DNA of 64,000 nt from Anaerotignum sp. MSJ-24 (GCF_018918145.1 NZ_JAHLPX010000004.1:177300-241299); one strand, 5' to 3'; numbered from the stretch's first letter, positions 56,073-63,719 are shown. Numbers and translations: made by a program. The notes: generated by a model not told the origin, from the letters alone.

Positions 56073-56100
56073 GAGTGCCGGTGTTAAGCCGGCACTCTTA
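56073..56100 (+). terminator. Hairpin between SCIFF gene and maturase gene
   Basis: GAGTGCCGG pairs with CCGGCACTC. The following sequence is TTATATTG, not a clean T-run. It probably acts as a leaky terminator or RNA-stability element, making precursor more abundant than maturase. Confidence 0.55.
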
Positions 56101-56151
56101 TATTGTACAGACAAACAGAGAGAAACATATAGGTAGAAAGGAAGAAAAATT

Positions 56152-57522
56152 ATGCTGCACAAGTTTTCCATGAACGGTATTAACGTGCTTATGGATATTT
56201 ACAGCGGAGCTGTCCATGCAGTTGACGATGTAGCTTATGATATAGCTGATTTATATCCGGAAATGAACGCTGATGAGTTAGCAGAAAAGTTTGCGGATAA
56301 ATACAGCAGAGAACAGATTGACGAGGCTGTTGAAGAGCTCAAGGAGCTTAAGGACGCAGGTATGCTTTATACAGAGGACGAATACGAAGGAGTTCTTGAA
56401 CAGGTGAAAAACCGTGCACCTGTTGTAAAGGCACTCTGTCTTCATGTTGCACATGACTGTAATCTTAAGTGCCGTTATTGCTTTGCAGAGGAAGGCGAAT
56501 ATCACGGAAAGCGTTCTCTTATGAGTGCCGAGGTTGGTAAGAAAGCCATTGACTTTATAATTGCAAACAGCGGCAAAAGACGCAATCTTGAGGTTGACTT
56601 TTTCGGCGGAGAGCCTTTAATGAATTTTGATGTTGTAAAAGAAATAGTCGAATATGGACGTGAACAGGAAAAGCTCCATGACAAGAATTTTAGATTTACA
56701 ATAACAACAAACGGTATACTTCTTGATGATGAAAAGCAGAAATATATTAACGAAAATATGCACAATGTTGTATTGAGTCTTGACGGACGTAAAGAAGTTA
56801 ACGACTATATGCGTCCGAGAGCCGGCGGACAGGGCAGCTATGATATTATAGTGCCTAAATTCCAGAAGCTTGCCGAAAGCAGAAATCAGACAGATTATTA
56901 TTTAAGAGGAACATTTACACACAATAATCTTGATTTTTCCAAGGATGTATTCCATATTGCCGACGATTTAGGCTTTAAACAGGTTTCAGTTGAGCCGGTT
57001 GTTGCCGAAGCTACCGAAAGCTATGCTATAACAGAGGACGACCTTGACACAATATTCGAGGAATACGAAAAGCTTGCCGAACAGCTTTACATAAGACACA
57101 AAACAGGCGAGAAGGATTTCAATTTCTTCCACTTCATGGTTGACCTTACGGGAGGCCCATGTATAGCAAAAAGACTTTCCGGCTGTGGTAGCGGAACGGA
57201 GTATCTTGCCGTAACACCGGAAGGTGACTTATATCCCTGTCATCAGTTCGTTGGACAGGAAGAATATAAAATCGGTTCTGTATACAACGGAATTGAAAAT
57301 ACGGCAATAAGAGAAGAGTTTGCAAACTGCAATGTATACACAAAGCCCGACTGCAAGAAATGTTGGGCAAAATTCTATTGCAGTGGCGGCTGTATGGCAA
57401 ATGCCTGTCATTATGCCGGAGATATAATGGGTACATACGAAATCGGCTGTAAATTACAGAGAAAGAGAATTGAATGTGCTATTATGATAAAAGCAAAACT
57501 CATGTTAGACGAACTCCGTTAA
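56152..57522 (+). CDS. scfB: Thioether cross-link-forming SCIFF peptide maturase (radical SAM)
   Basis: A 456-residue radical SAM/SPASM enzyme. The N-terminal part (about 1-90) resembles the PqqD-like peptide-recognition domain. The cluster motif CNLKCRYC lies near residues 104-111. The C-terminal SPASM region has multiple cysteines (CGSGTEYLAV, YPCHQF, CKKCWAKFYCSGGCMANAC, IGCKLQRK) that bind auxiliary Fe-S clusters. It links a Cys of SCIFF to a neighbouring residue. Its TAA stop is inside the first bases of repeat copy B. Confidence 0.95.
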   Translation: MLHKFSMNGINVLMDIYSGAVHAVDDVAYDIADLYPEMNADELAEKFADKYSREQIDEAVEELKELKDAGMLYTEDEYEGVLEQVKNRAPVVKALCLHVAHDCNLKCRYCFAEEGEYHGKRSLMSAEVGKKAIDFIIANSGKRRNLEVDFFGGEPLMNFDVVKEIVEYGREQEKLHDKNFRFTITTNGILLDDEKQKYINENMHNVVLSLDGRKEVNDYMRPRAGGQGSYDIIVPKFQKLAESRNQTDYYLRGTFTHNNLDFSKDVFHIADDLGFKQVSVEPVVAEATESYAITEDDLDTIFEEYEKLAEQLYIRHKTGEKDFNFFHFMVDLTGGPCIAKRLSGCGSGTEYLAVTPEGDLYPCHQFVGQEEYKIGSVYNGIENTAIREEFANCNVYTKPDCKKCWAKFYCSGGCMANACHYAGDIMGTYEIGCKLQRKRIECAIMIKAKLMLDELR

Positions 57523-57675
57523 GTCGAAAACAGGTTTTCGACTTGTTTAAATTAATGTATGAACAGCTATTCCATCGACTAAAGCCTTGAAACACGCTGT
57601 TCTCCTCGACGGAAGTGAATTCCGTCTGCGGATTCCGCTCGGAAAACACTTCGTTTTCCGAACCTTTCTGCTTAA
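57519..57675 (+). repeat. Copy B of the dispersed hairpin element
   Basis: Modules: AAGTCGAAAA-CAGG-TTTTCGACTT; GTTTAAATTAATGTATGAA; variable stem GAACAGC/GCTGTTC around CATCGACTAAAGCCTTGAAAC; TCTCCTC; GACGGAA/TTCCGTC; then TCGGAAAAC/GTTTTCCGA and CCTTTCTGCTTAAG. The ends show a short imperfect inverted similarity (TTAAG-N2-GAAA). It begins at the scfB stop codon. Confidence 0.75.
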
Positions 57676-57704
57676 GAGATTAATTTTTTTATAATAATAA
57701 ATAA

Positions 57705-57741
57705 TAGGCATACACCGAATTAACGGTATATGCCTAATTTT
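57705..57741. terminator. Hairpin terminator between repeat B and tyrS
   Basis: TAGGCATA-C-ACCG pairs with CGGT-A-TATGCCTA (one mismatch), with T-rich flanks on both strands. It would end tyrS transcription and read-through from scfB. Confidence 0.7.
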
Positions 57742-57754
57742 ATGCCGATATTTA

Positions 57755-58978
57755 TTACAGCTTTAATCTATGGAAGGATTTTTTACCCTTCTGGATTGTG
57801 AGAATACCGTCTTTGAATGTATCCTCTGTTATTTTGAATTCAATATCGGTAATTTTTTCATCGTTTAATTTTACGCCGCCCTGCTGAACAGCACGTCTTG
57901 CTTCGCTTCTTGAAGGAGCAAGCTTTGTGAGCACAAGTGCGGACATAATATCCATGCCGTCACCGAGATCTGCTGCTGTGATTTCGGTTGTAGGGATTGA
58001 ACCACCTGCCGCACCGCCAGCAAAAAGAGCTTTTGCGGCTGCCTCGGCTTTTTTAGCCTCTTCTTCGCCGTGAACGATTTTTGTAACCTCGTAAGCGAGA
58101 ACCTCTTTAGCCTCGTTAATTTTACTGCCTTCAAGAGCACTGAGCTTTCTTACCTCGTCCATAGGAAGGAATGTAAGAAGTCTTAAGCACTTTTCAACAT
58201 CGTTATCGCCGACATTTCTCCAGTACTGGTAGAATTCGTAGGGTGATGTTTTGTTGGGATCAAGCCATACAGCACCTTTTTCTGTTTTACCCATTTTTTT
58301 GCCTTCGCTGTTTGTGAGAAGCTGGAATGTCATACCGTATGCAGGCTTCATTTCTTTCTTTCTGATAAGCTCAACACCGCCGATGATGTTTGACCACTGG
58401 TCATTGCCACCTAACTGCATTACACAGCCGTAACGTCTGTTAAGCTCAAGAAAGTCATAGCTCTGCATAATCATATAGTTGAATTCAAGGAAGGTAAGTC
58501 CTTTTTCCATTCTTGTTTTGTAGCAGTCGGCAGTGAGCATTCTGTTTACAGAGAATAAAGAACCGATTTCTCTTAAAAATTCGATATAGTTAAGGTTTCT
58601 TAACCAATCTGCATTATTAACGATGAGAGCCTTATCATCGGAAAAGTCGATAAATCTTGAAAGCTGTTTTTTGAAGCACTCAACATTATGGTCGATTGTG
58701 TCAACAGTCATCATTTTTCTCATGTCTGTTTTTCCGGTAGGATCGCCGACCATACCTGTTCCGCCGCCCATAAGGCAGATAGGACGGTGTCCGCATTTCT
58801 GCATATGGCTCATTGCCATTACGGTAAGAAAGTGGCCTACATGAAGGCTGTCTGCGGTAGGGTCAAAGCCGATATAAAAAGTGATTTTGTCTTTTTTAAA
58901 TAATTCCTCGATTTCTTCCGGGTGTGTGAGCTGTTCGATAAATCCACGCTCTTTTAACACTTCGAATGCGTTATCCAT
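57755..58978 (-). CDS. tyrS: Tyrosyl-tRNA synthetase
   Basis: A 407-residue class I synthetase. The HIGH-type motif is HVGHFL near residue 45. The KMSKS-type motif is [13 protein letters not shown] near residue 230. A C-terminal S4 RNA-binding domain ends the protein ([18 protein letters not shown]). The start ATG follows AAAGGAGAG. It is controlled by the upstream T-box. Confidence 0.97.
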   Translation of the reverse strand: MDNAFEVLKERGFIEQLTHPEEIEELFKKDKITFYIGFDPTADSLHVGHFLTVMAMSHMQKCGHRPICLMGGGTGMVGDPTGKTDMRKMMTVDTIDHNVECFKKQLSRFIDFSDDKALIVNNADWLRNLNYIEFLREIGSLFSVNRMLTADCYKTRMEKGLTFLEFNYMIMQSYDFLELNRRYGCVMQLGGNDQWSNIIGGVELIRKKEMKPAYGMTFQLLTNSEGKKMGKTEKGAVWLDPNKTSPYEFYQYWRNVGDNDVEKCLRLLTFLPMDEVRKLSALEGSKINEAKEVLAYEVTKIVHGEEEAKKAEAAAKALFAGGAAGGSIPTTEITAADLGDGMDIMSALVLTKLAPSRSEARRAVQQGGVKLNDEKITDIEFKITEDTFKDGILTIQKGKKSFHRLKL

Positions 58979-59028
58979 TGTTTTCTCTCCTTTAAATAAA
59001 ATAATTATTTGATGGAATAAAAAAAGCT

Positions 59029-59228
59029 CCTATCCAAAGGACGAGAGCTGTTCGTGGTACCACCTTAATTCGCATTTACATGCCTTGAGTATGCTGTAAC
59101 GGGCATAAACCGTGCTGTTGCATAACTCCCCGAATGTAATTCAGACAATATCGTGCTGTGTGCTCACACCGACCGCACACTCTCTGGGCTTGTAACCGAT
59201 AATGCTTTTTGTCCGGATCAAAGTTTAG
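59029..59228 (-). promoter_or_regulatory. T-box riboswitch of tyrS
   Basis: Read on the minus strand. The specifier loop contains TAC followed by A (bases 59194-59192), the Tyr codon. The AGAGAG motif and a GTGTGC/GCACAC stem follow. The T-box core TGGTACCACG (59062-59053) sits in AAGGTGGTACCACGAA. The terminator AGCTC...GAGCT ends in T7 at about 59035-59029. Uncharged tRNA-Tyr would stabilise the antiterminator and turn on tyrS. Confidence 0.95.
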
Positions 59229-59244
59229 TATTAAAATTGAATTT

Positions 59245-59273
59245 ATATTAGCATAAATTTATTTATAAATCAA
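59245..59273 (-). promoter_or_regulatory. Promoter of the tyrS T-box transcript
   Basis: On the minus strand, TTGATT (59273-59268) and TAATAT (59250-59245) are separated by 17 bp. Confidence 0.65.
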
Positions 59274-59294
59274 CACTAAATTTAGTGATACAGG

Positions 59295-59352
59295 TGTATA
59301 AAAAAATATACATATGTAGAAAAATATAGACATATGTATAAAAAAGTATACA
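59295..59352. repeat. Three 18-bp palindromes with 20-bp period, candidate activator-binding array
   Basis: Units at 59295-59312, 59315-59332 and 59335-59352 follow TGTATA-N6-TATACA; the middle one is degenerate but keeps TGTA and ACA at its ends. Each is separated by TA. The 20-bp period puts them on nearly the same DNA face. They lie about 118 bp upstream of the -24 box of a sigma-54-type promoter and about 22 bp upstream of the tyrS -35 box. Confidence 0.6.
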
Positions 59353-59469
59353 TCATATATTTGGTTAAACAGAGGTTAAATTAAAGAAAAGACGGTTTTA
59401 AGACATTTAAAAACAATAATTTTAATACTTTTATAATTATTTTTTAAAAATTATCACAATTTTAAAAAG

Positions 59470-59486
59470 TTGGCACGATAATTGCT
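59470..59486 (+). promoter_or_regulatory. Sigma-54-type (-24/-12) promoter
   Basis: TTGGCAC (59470-59476), 5 bases, TTGCT (59482-59486). The GG and GC doublets are 12 bp apart, exactly as required for RpoN. The 117-bp stretch upstream (59353-59469) is very AT-rich, which suits looping to the palindrome array. The predicted start is 59496-59497. No rpoN or enhancer-binding protein gene is in the window. Confidence 0.65.
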
Positions 59487-59496
59487 CTAATATAAG

Positions 59497-59643
59497 TTGT
59501 TACAATCGATATAAAGAATCCCCTTTATTCTTGAGTGTAACTTAATTGTTTACTTAAGGTATTCTCCAACCTAATTTTGAAAAATGAAATTGCCGATTCA
59601 TTTTTTAAACACAAAAAGCCGTTTTTGAAACGGCTTTTTGTGT
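59497..59643 (+). ncRNA. Predicted small RNA of about 147 nt under the sigma-54-type promoter
   Basis: Between the predicted start and the terminator there is no ORF with a ribosome site; an ATG at 59583 gives only 14 codons. The RNA can fold as GTTACA/TGTAAC enclosing AAGAAT/ATTCTT with a C-rich CCCCTT loop. A CTTAA/TTAAG stem and an AAAAATGAA/TTCATTTTT stem follow, then the terminator. C-rich loops of this kind (CCCC and TTCTCC) are used by Gram-positive sRNAs to pair with ribosome-binding sites. Function is inferred only. Confidence 0.5.
59611..59643. terminator. Strong intrinsic terminator
   Basis: CACAAAAAGCCGTTT-TTG-AAACGGCTTTTTGTG is a perfect 15-bp stem with an internal T5. Its A-rich 5' arm makes it usable from both strands: it ends the predicted sRNA and would also stop pepT transcription on the minus strand. 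Confidence 0.85.
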
Positions 59644-59645
59644 TA

Positions 59646-59813
59646 TAAGGCGTAGCCTAAGTCGAAATCAGGATTTCGACTTGCTTAAACAGAGGCATGA
59701 ATAGCTCATTCCATCGGCTAAAAGCCTTGAAACTCGCTATTCTCCTCGACGGAAGTGAATCCCGTCTGCGGATTCCACTCAGAAAACTCTTTGTTTCCCG
59801 AACCCTTCCGCTA
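59646..59813 (+). repeat. Copy C of the dispersed hairpin element
   Basis: Modules: AGGC-GTA-GCCT; AAGTCGAAAT-CAGG-ATTTCGACTT (the A-T pair next to the loop is inverted relative to copies A and B); GCTTAAACAGAGGCATGAA; variable stem GAATAGC/GCTATTC; TCTCCTC; GACGGAAGTGAATCCCGTC; a degenerate TCAGAAAAC/GTTTCCCGA hairpin and CCCTTCCGCTA. Confidence 0.75.
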
Positions 59814-59844
59814 TATCCAAATGGCTTTTTATTTTGTATAGATT

Positions 59845-61053
59845 TTATTTTGCAATATTTTCCGCTATTTTAACAATCACTTCAACAGCTTTTTTCATTG
59901 ATTCCAAAGGTATATATTCATAAGGTCCATGGAAATTATAACCGCCGGTGAAAAGGTTAGGGCAGGGGAGTCCCATAAAAGAAAGTCTCGCTCCGTCCGT
60001 ACCGCCTCTTATTGGCTGGATTTTCGGTGTTACGCCGACTTCCTCCATAGATTTTTTTGCAAGTTCTATAATACTCATATCTTTTTCTATTATTTCACGC
60101 ATATTATAGTATTGGTCATAGATTTCGATAGACGCAATATTTCCGTAATGCTCATTAAGAAGCTTTACCTTATCCGCAATAAGTTTTTTTCTGTTTTCGA
60201 AGGAGTCTTTATCAAAATCTCTTATTATATAATCCAGAACCGCTACGGAAACATTTCCTTTCATATCGGTAAGGTGGAAAAAGCCTTCATAGCCTTCGGT
60301 TGTCGCCGGAGTTTCGTCCTTCGGAAGCATTGAAATAAATTCCGAGGCAATGAGCGAAGCGTTGAGCATTACGTTTTTGGCTGTTCCGGGATGTACACTT
60401 TTGCCGTGAATTGTTATTTCGGCTGCGGCAGCATTGAAATTTTCATATTCAAGCTCGCCTATTGCACCGCCGTCAACAGTATATCCGAAATCAGCGTCAA
60501 AGCTGTTCATATCGAGATAGTCAACACCTTTTCCGATTTCCTCATCGGGTGTAAATATTATCGTAATATCTCCATGAGGTGTATCGTTTTCTATGATATA
60601 TTCCATAGCCGTCATTATTTCGGAAATTCCGGCCTTATCATCGGCGCCGAGAAGGGTGGTTCCGGAAGAAGAAATTATAGTTTCTCCTATATGGTTTTTA
60701 AGAGTAGGGAACTCATCTGGATTAAGCTCTGTTCCGTTAAGCTTAATTATTCCTCCGTCATAGTTTTCCGTTACGACAGGTCTTATGTTAAAGCCGCAGG
60801 CGTCCGGGCTTGTATCCATATGTGAAATAAAAGCGATTTTCTTAACCGGTTTATCTGTATTTGACGGCAGAAAAGCATGGACATATCCATAATCATCAAC
60901 ATTTACGTCAAGAAGACCGATGTCCCGGCATTCACCGGCAAGTGCCTCCGCAAAGGCAAGCTGAAAGCTGCTGCTCGGAAAGGTGGACGAAGAATCGTCC
61001 GAGGTTGTGCAAACATCAACATATTTTAAAAAGCGTGATAATATATCGGTCAA
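59845..61053 (-). CDS. pepT: Peptidase T (tripeptide aminopeptidase)
   Basis: A 402-residue M20 metallopeptidase that removes N-terminal residues from tripeptides. Zinc ligands and catalytic residues are in SHMDTSPDA, LGADDKAGISE and FTPDEEIGKG, with further ligands in the C-terminal half (FTGGYNFHGPYEY). The length is normal. The start is TTG 9 bases after AGGAGG. It is a single gene, convergent with the predicted sRNA. Confidence 0.95.
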   Translation of the reverse strand: MTDILSRFLKYVDVCTTSDDSSSTFPSSSFQLAFAEALAGECRDIGLLDVNVDDYGYVHAFLPSNTDKPVKKIAFISHMDTSPDACGFNIRPVVTENYDGGIIKLNGTELNPDEFPTLKNHIGETIISSSGTTLLGADDKAGISEIMTAMEYIIENDTPHGDITIIFTPDEEIGKGVDYLDMNSFDADFGYTVDGGAIGELEYENFNAAAAEITIHGKSVHPGTAKNVMLNASLIASEFISMLPKDETPATTEGYEGFFHLTDMKGNVSVAVLDYIIRDFDKDSFENRKKLIADKVKLLNEHYGNIASIEIYDQYYNMREIIEKDMSIIELAKKSMEEVGVTPKIQPIRGGTDGARLSFMGLPCPNLFTGGYNFHGPYEYIPLESMKKAVEVIVKIAENIAK

Positions 61054-61272
61054 AATAGTTACCTCCTGTAAAGATTTGATAAAGATATTTTAGCATAATT
61101 GTAAATTAGGTGATAGTATGACTTTATAATCATTATACAATGATATGTCCACTTCTACATAAATTATTGTGCTGATTATGGCTGTTTCATGTAAAAAATA
61201 CATAAAATCACTATATGGTGATAAAATAGGATTGGTTTATATATATAATTTTTAGAAGAATGTAAAAAATAC

Positions 61273-61301
61273 TTGTATTATTTTACATAAAGTATTATAA
61301 T
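61273..61301 (+). promoter_or_regulatory. Promoter of the lactate permease gene, within an inverted repeat
   Basis: TTGTAT (61273-61278) and the consensus TATAAT (61296-61301) are separated by 17 bp. The -35 box lies inside TGTAAAA...TTTTACA (61261-61287), and AATACTT/AAGTATT (61268-61274, 61290-61296) is nested with it. This could be an operator, for example for a GntR-type regulator. The stretch 61054-61260 is AT-rich with a further TGTAAAAAATACA-like sequence near 61191 and nothing else that I can identify. Confidence 0.6.
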
Positions 61302-61307
61302 CTATAA

Positions 61308-61562
61308 ATAAGTGATGAGGATAAATTCATCACACAGTACTTTTACAATTTAATACTTTGACCGTGAATTATCATTGTCATAATGGAGTATTATTGTTGT
61401 AGGTATTCTTTCCCATAGTGCATGGGAAAGCGGATATTAGAACAATAGACATTATAATGATTTGTCGGGGATTATGAAATGCTTATTGTTCACCTTTGTT
61501 TTAAACAAAAGCGTTTTGGGGAAGACGTGTTTAAAACAGAAAAACGATACAAAGTTTTTATA
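61308..61562 (+). promoter_or_regulatory. Long structured 5' leader of the lactate permease gene
   Basis: Four hairpins lie in about 255 nt. GTGATGA/TCATCAC (61312-61333). CTTTCCCAT/ATGGGAAAG (61408-61430, perfect). A composite stem GAACAATA-CATT-ATAAT with ATTAT-AATG-TATTGTTC (61440-61491). GTTTTAAAC/GTTTAAAAC (61498-61537) enclosing CGTTTT-GGGG-AAGACG. No T-run follows the last hairpin, so translational or stability control is more likely than termination. It does not match a riboswitch class I recognise. Confidence 0.5.
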
Positions 61563-61576
61563 AGGAGGAATTATTC

Positions 61577-63103
61577 ATGGATATTATTATTTCGTTGATA
61601 CCTATTCTCATCGTTTTAATCGGTATCATAGTACTTAACAAACCCGCAAAGGTTATTGCTCCGATCGCATTCGTAGTAACAGTTATTTTCAGTATGACAT
61701 ACTTTGGCGTAGACCTTGCTCATATCTGGAAGAATGCGTGGTCAGGTATCATTTCCGGTACTAAAGTTGTTTACATGATTATGGCTGCTTTCTGTATCCT
61801 TAACATGCTCCTTGACACAGGCGCTATGGATAAGATCAGAGAGCTCATCATCTCAATCTCAGACGACAGACGTAAACATATCACAATCGTTGCTTTCGGT
61901 TTCGGTGGATTCCTTGAAGGATGTGCCGGTGCCGGTACACCTGCAGCTGTTGCTGCTCCCTGTCTTATGGGTCTTGGCGTAAGCCCTATCTATGCAGTTC
62001 TCGCATCACTTATCTCAAACGGTATCTGGTCATCATGGGGTGCTGCCGGTCTTACATGTTCAGGTGGTTATGCTGCTATGGTTGCTGAAGGTGCTGGCGC
62101 TGTTTACAACATGCCTATGCTTGATACTATGGACACAGCTGCTATCTATAACATGCTTTCAATGGCAACAGCAAGAGTAAACGCTGTTGGTGCTTTAATT
62201 TGCCCCTTCGTTATTACTGCTGTTTGCTACGGCAAAAAAGGCTTCAAAGGCCTTGTTCCTTTCCTTTTGATTTCAGGTGTAGTTGGTGCTGCTTGTATGA
62301 TAGGTGTAACACATACAATCGGTTTTGAGTTCACATCAATTATATCAGGTCTTTTAGTTGTAGTTGTTGACTTCATCTATTGTAAAGCTGTTAAGAGCGA
62401 TACTCCTGATGAATTCAAGGCTTTACCTCCCGAAACAAAGAGTCCTATTCCTGCATGGAAGGCTGTATTCACATATGCACTCCTTCTTATCGCACTTCCT
62501 TGTGCTCGTTTCGGACTTGTTGGTACATACTTATACAAGAGAGGTTTCGCTGTTTGGATCGGTACAACTATCCTTGTAGTTTGCTTCATCGGTTCACTCG
62601 TTCTCGGATACACAAAGAACTTCCACAAATGTGTGGCTGTTTCATTCAAGAGCGTTATCGGTGCGTTAATCGCTATGGCATTCTTATCAGGTCTTTCAGA
62701 GGTTATGAAGACTGCAGGTATGCTTTCAATCCTTGCTAAGGCTCTTGCAGCCGTAGTAGGTAAGGGATATCCGGCTGCTGCTGTATTTATCGGCTGCCTC
62801 GGATCATTCATGACAGGTACTACACTTGGTTCAAATATGATGTTCCATCCTATGCATATTGAGGCTGCTCAGATTCTTGGTATCAGCCCTGCATACACAG
62901 CTGCACTCAACTCATCAGGTGGTGCGCTTGGTAACATGATCTGCCCTAACAACGTTATCGCTGTTTGTGCAACTGTTGACTTCCAGAACCAGGAAGGTCT
63001 TGTAATGAGAAAGGTTGTTCCTGCTCTTGCAGTTCTTATGATTGCTGAAATGATTGCAGCAATGCTTTACATGTTTGTATTCTTCCCTGGATACTATATG
63101 TAA
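61577..63103 (+). CDS. L-lactate permease family transporter
   Basis: A 508-residue polytopic transporter with about 13 helices. The LctP-family signature FGFGGFLEGCAGAGTPAAV is near residues 112-130, with a pseudo-symmetric SFMTGTTLGSN in the second half. Members carry lactate or glycolate with protons; some clostridial relatives have untested substrates. It uses many frequent codons, suggesting high expression. The ribosome site is AAGGAGGA. A 28-residue membrane protein follows at 45 bases. Confidence 0.85.
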   Translation: MDIIISLIPILIVLIGIIVLNKPAKVIAPIAFVVTVIFSMTYFGVDLAHIWKNAWSGIISGTKVVYMIMAAFCILNMLLDTGAMDKIRELIISISDDRRKHITIVAFGFGGFLEGCAGAGTPAAVAAPCLMGLGVSPIYAVLASLISNGIWSSWGAAGLTCSGGYAAMVAEGAGAVYNMPMLDTMDTAAIYNMLSMATARVNAVGALICPFVITAVCYGKKGFKGLVPFLLISGVVGAACMIGVTHTIGFEFTSIISGLLVVVVDFIYCKAVKSDTPDEFKALPPETKSPIPAWKAVFTYALLLIALPCARFGLVGTYLYKRGFAVWIGTTILVVCFIGSLVLGYTKNFHKCVAVSFKSVIGALIAMAFLSGLSEVMKTAGMLSILAKALAAVVGKGYPAAAVFIGCLGSFMTGTTLGSNMMFHPMHIEAAQILGISPAYTAALNSSGGALGNMICPNNVIAVCATVDFQNQEGLVMRKVVPALAVLMIAEMIAAMLYMFVFFPGYYM

Positions 63104-63148
63104 TTTGAATTTGCATTTTAATTTGTGAATTTGAAAGGAGATATTTAC

Positions 63149-63235
63149 ATGAGCGAAGATAATAAAGCAAAAATGGGGATTGTAGACATTTTATTATTCG
63201 TATTTACAATTCTTTGTGCGTTTGTATTTAAATAA
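63149..63235 (+). CDS. 28-residue single-span membrane protein downstream of the lactate permease
   Basis: A short ORF with a strong ribosome site (GAAAGGAGA) 7 bases before the ATG. It encodes a charged N terminus (MSEDNKAKMG) and one hydrophobic helix (residues 11-27: Ile, Val, Leu, Phe, Ala) ending in Lys. It has the form of the small accessory subunits found with some transporters. It shares the permease transcript and precedes its terminator. Too short for standard gene calling; function is unknown. Confidence 0.65.
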   Translation: MSEDNKAKMGIVDILLFVFTILCAFVFK

Positions 63236-63246
63236 GAATTATTCCA

Positions 63247-63276
63247 AATGGCTCTGTCGTAAGGCAGAGTCCTTTT
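63247..63276 (+). terminator. Terminator after the permease operon
   Basis: GGCTCTG pairs with CAGAGTCC (one bulged T), followed by T6. Confidence 0.7.
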
Positions 63277-63363
63277 TTATGCAATAAAAAAGAAGAAGAA
63301 TAGGGCAGAAAAGCATGATTTTACAGTGAAATAACATAATTTTAAAATTTTTTGAAAAAAGTG

Positions 63364-63392
63364 TTGACAAAGTATATTCAATAGTGTATTAT
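63364..63392 (+). promoter_or_regulatory. Promoter of the tRNA-Ser genes
   Basis: TTGACA (63364-63369) and TATTAT (63387-63392) are 17 bp apart, about 50 bp upstream of the first tRNA. Confidence 0.8.
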
Positions 63393-63444
63393 ATCTATTG
63401 TTCGCAGCAAGCGGATGAAAAAAATAAAGCTTCATTGATAATGT

Positions 63445-63533
63445 GGAGAGGTGTCCGAGTGGTTTAAGGAGCTGGTCTTGAAAACCAGTGACTCCGAAAG
63501 GGGCCGTGGGTTCGAATCCCACCCTCTCCGCCA
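63445..63533 (+). tRNA. tRNA-Ser (anticodon UGA)
   Basis: An 89-nt class II tRNA with encoded CCA. The acceptor GGAGAGG pairs with CCTCTCC. The anticodon loop CTTGAAA has TGA, flanked by CTGGT/ACCAG. The variable arm is long, and the T arm is GTGGGTTCGAATCCCAC. Confidence 0.97.
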
Positions 63534-63564
63534 TTTTTATCGATTTTTCAGCGGAGACTCTTGT

Positions 63565-63656
63565 GGAGAAGTACCCAAGTGGTTGAAGGGGCTCCCCTGG
63601 AAAGGGAGTAGACCGTTAATAGCGGTGCGTGGGTTCAAATCCCACCTTCTCCGCCA
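63565..63656 (+). tRNA. tRNA-Ser (anticodon GGA)
   Basis: A 92-nt class II tRNA with encoded CCA. The acceptor GGAGAAG pairs with CTTCTCC. The anticodon loop CTGGAAA has GGA, flanked by CTCCC/GGGAG. The variable arm is long, and the T arm is GTGGGTTCAAATCCCAC. Confidence 0.97.
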
Positions 63657-63690
63657 AATAAGTACTTCGAAAAAATATTTTAAAAAGTAC

Positions 63691-63719
63691 TTGACATCGA
63701 TAAAATAATGTAATATAAT
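63691..63719 (+). promoter_or_regulatory. rRNA operon promoter
   Basis: The consensus TTGACA (63691-63696), a 17-bp spacer and the consensus TATAAT (63714-63719). The leader from about 63726 to 63889 contains the CCTTGAAAACTGAACAG sequence common in Firmicute rRNA leaders. Confidence 0.9.

Noticed and set aside
59295..59352. CRISPR-like periodic array
   Set aside because: There are only three units, 18 bp each with 2-bp spacers, and no cas genes; the pattern fits protein-binding palindromes.
63451..63708. Overlapping ORFs on both strands near 63.5 kb
   Set aside because: They are translations of the two tRNA-Ser genes and the rRNA promoter region.
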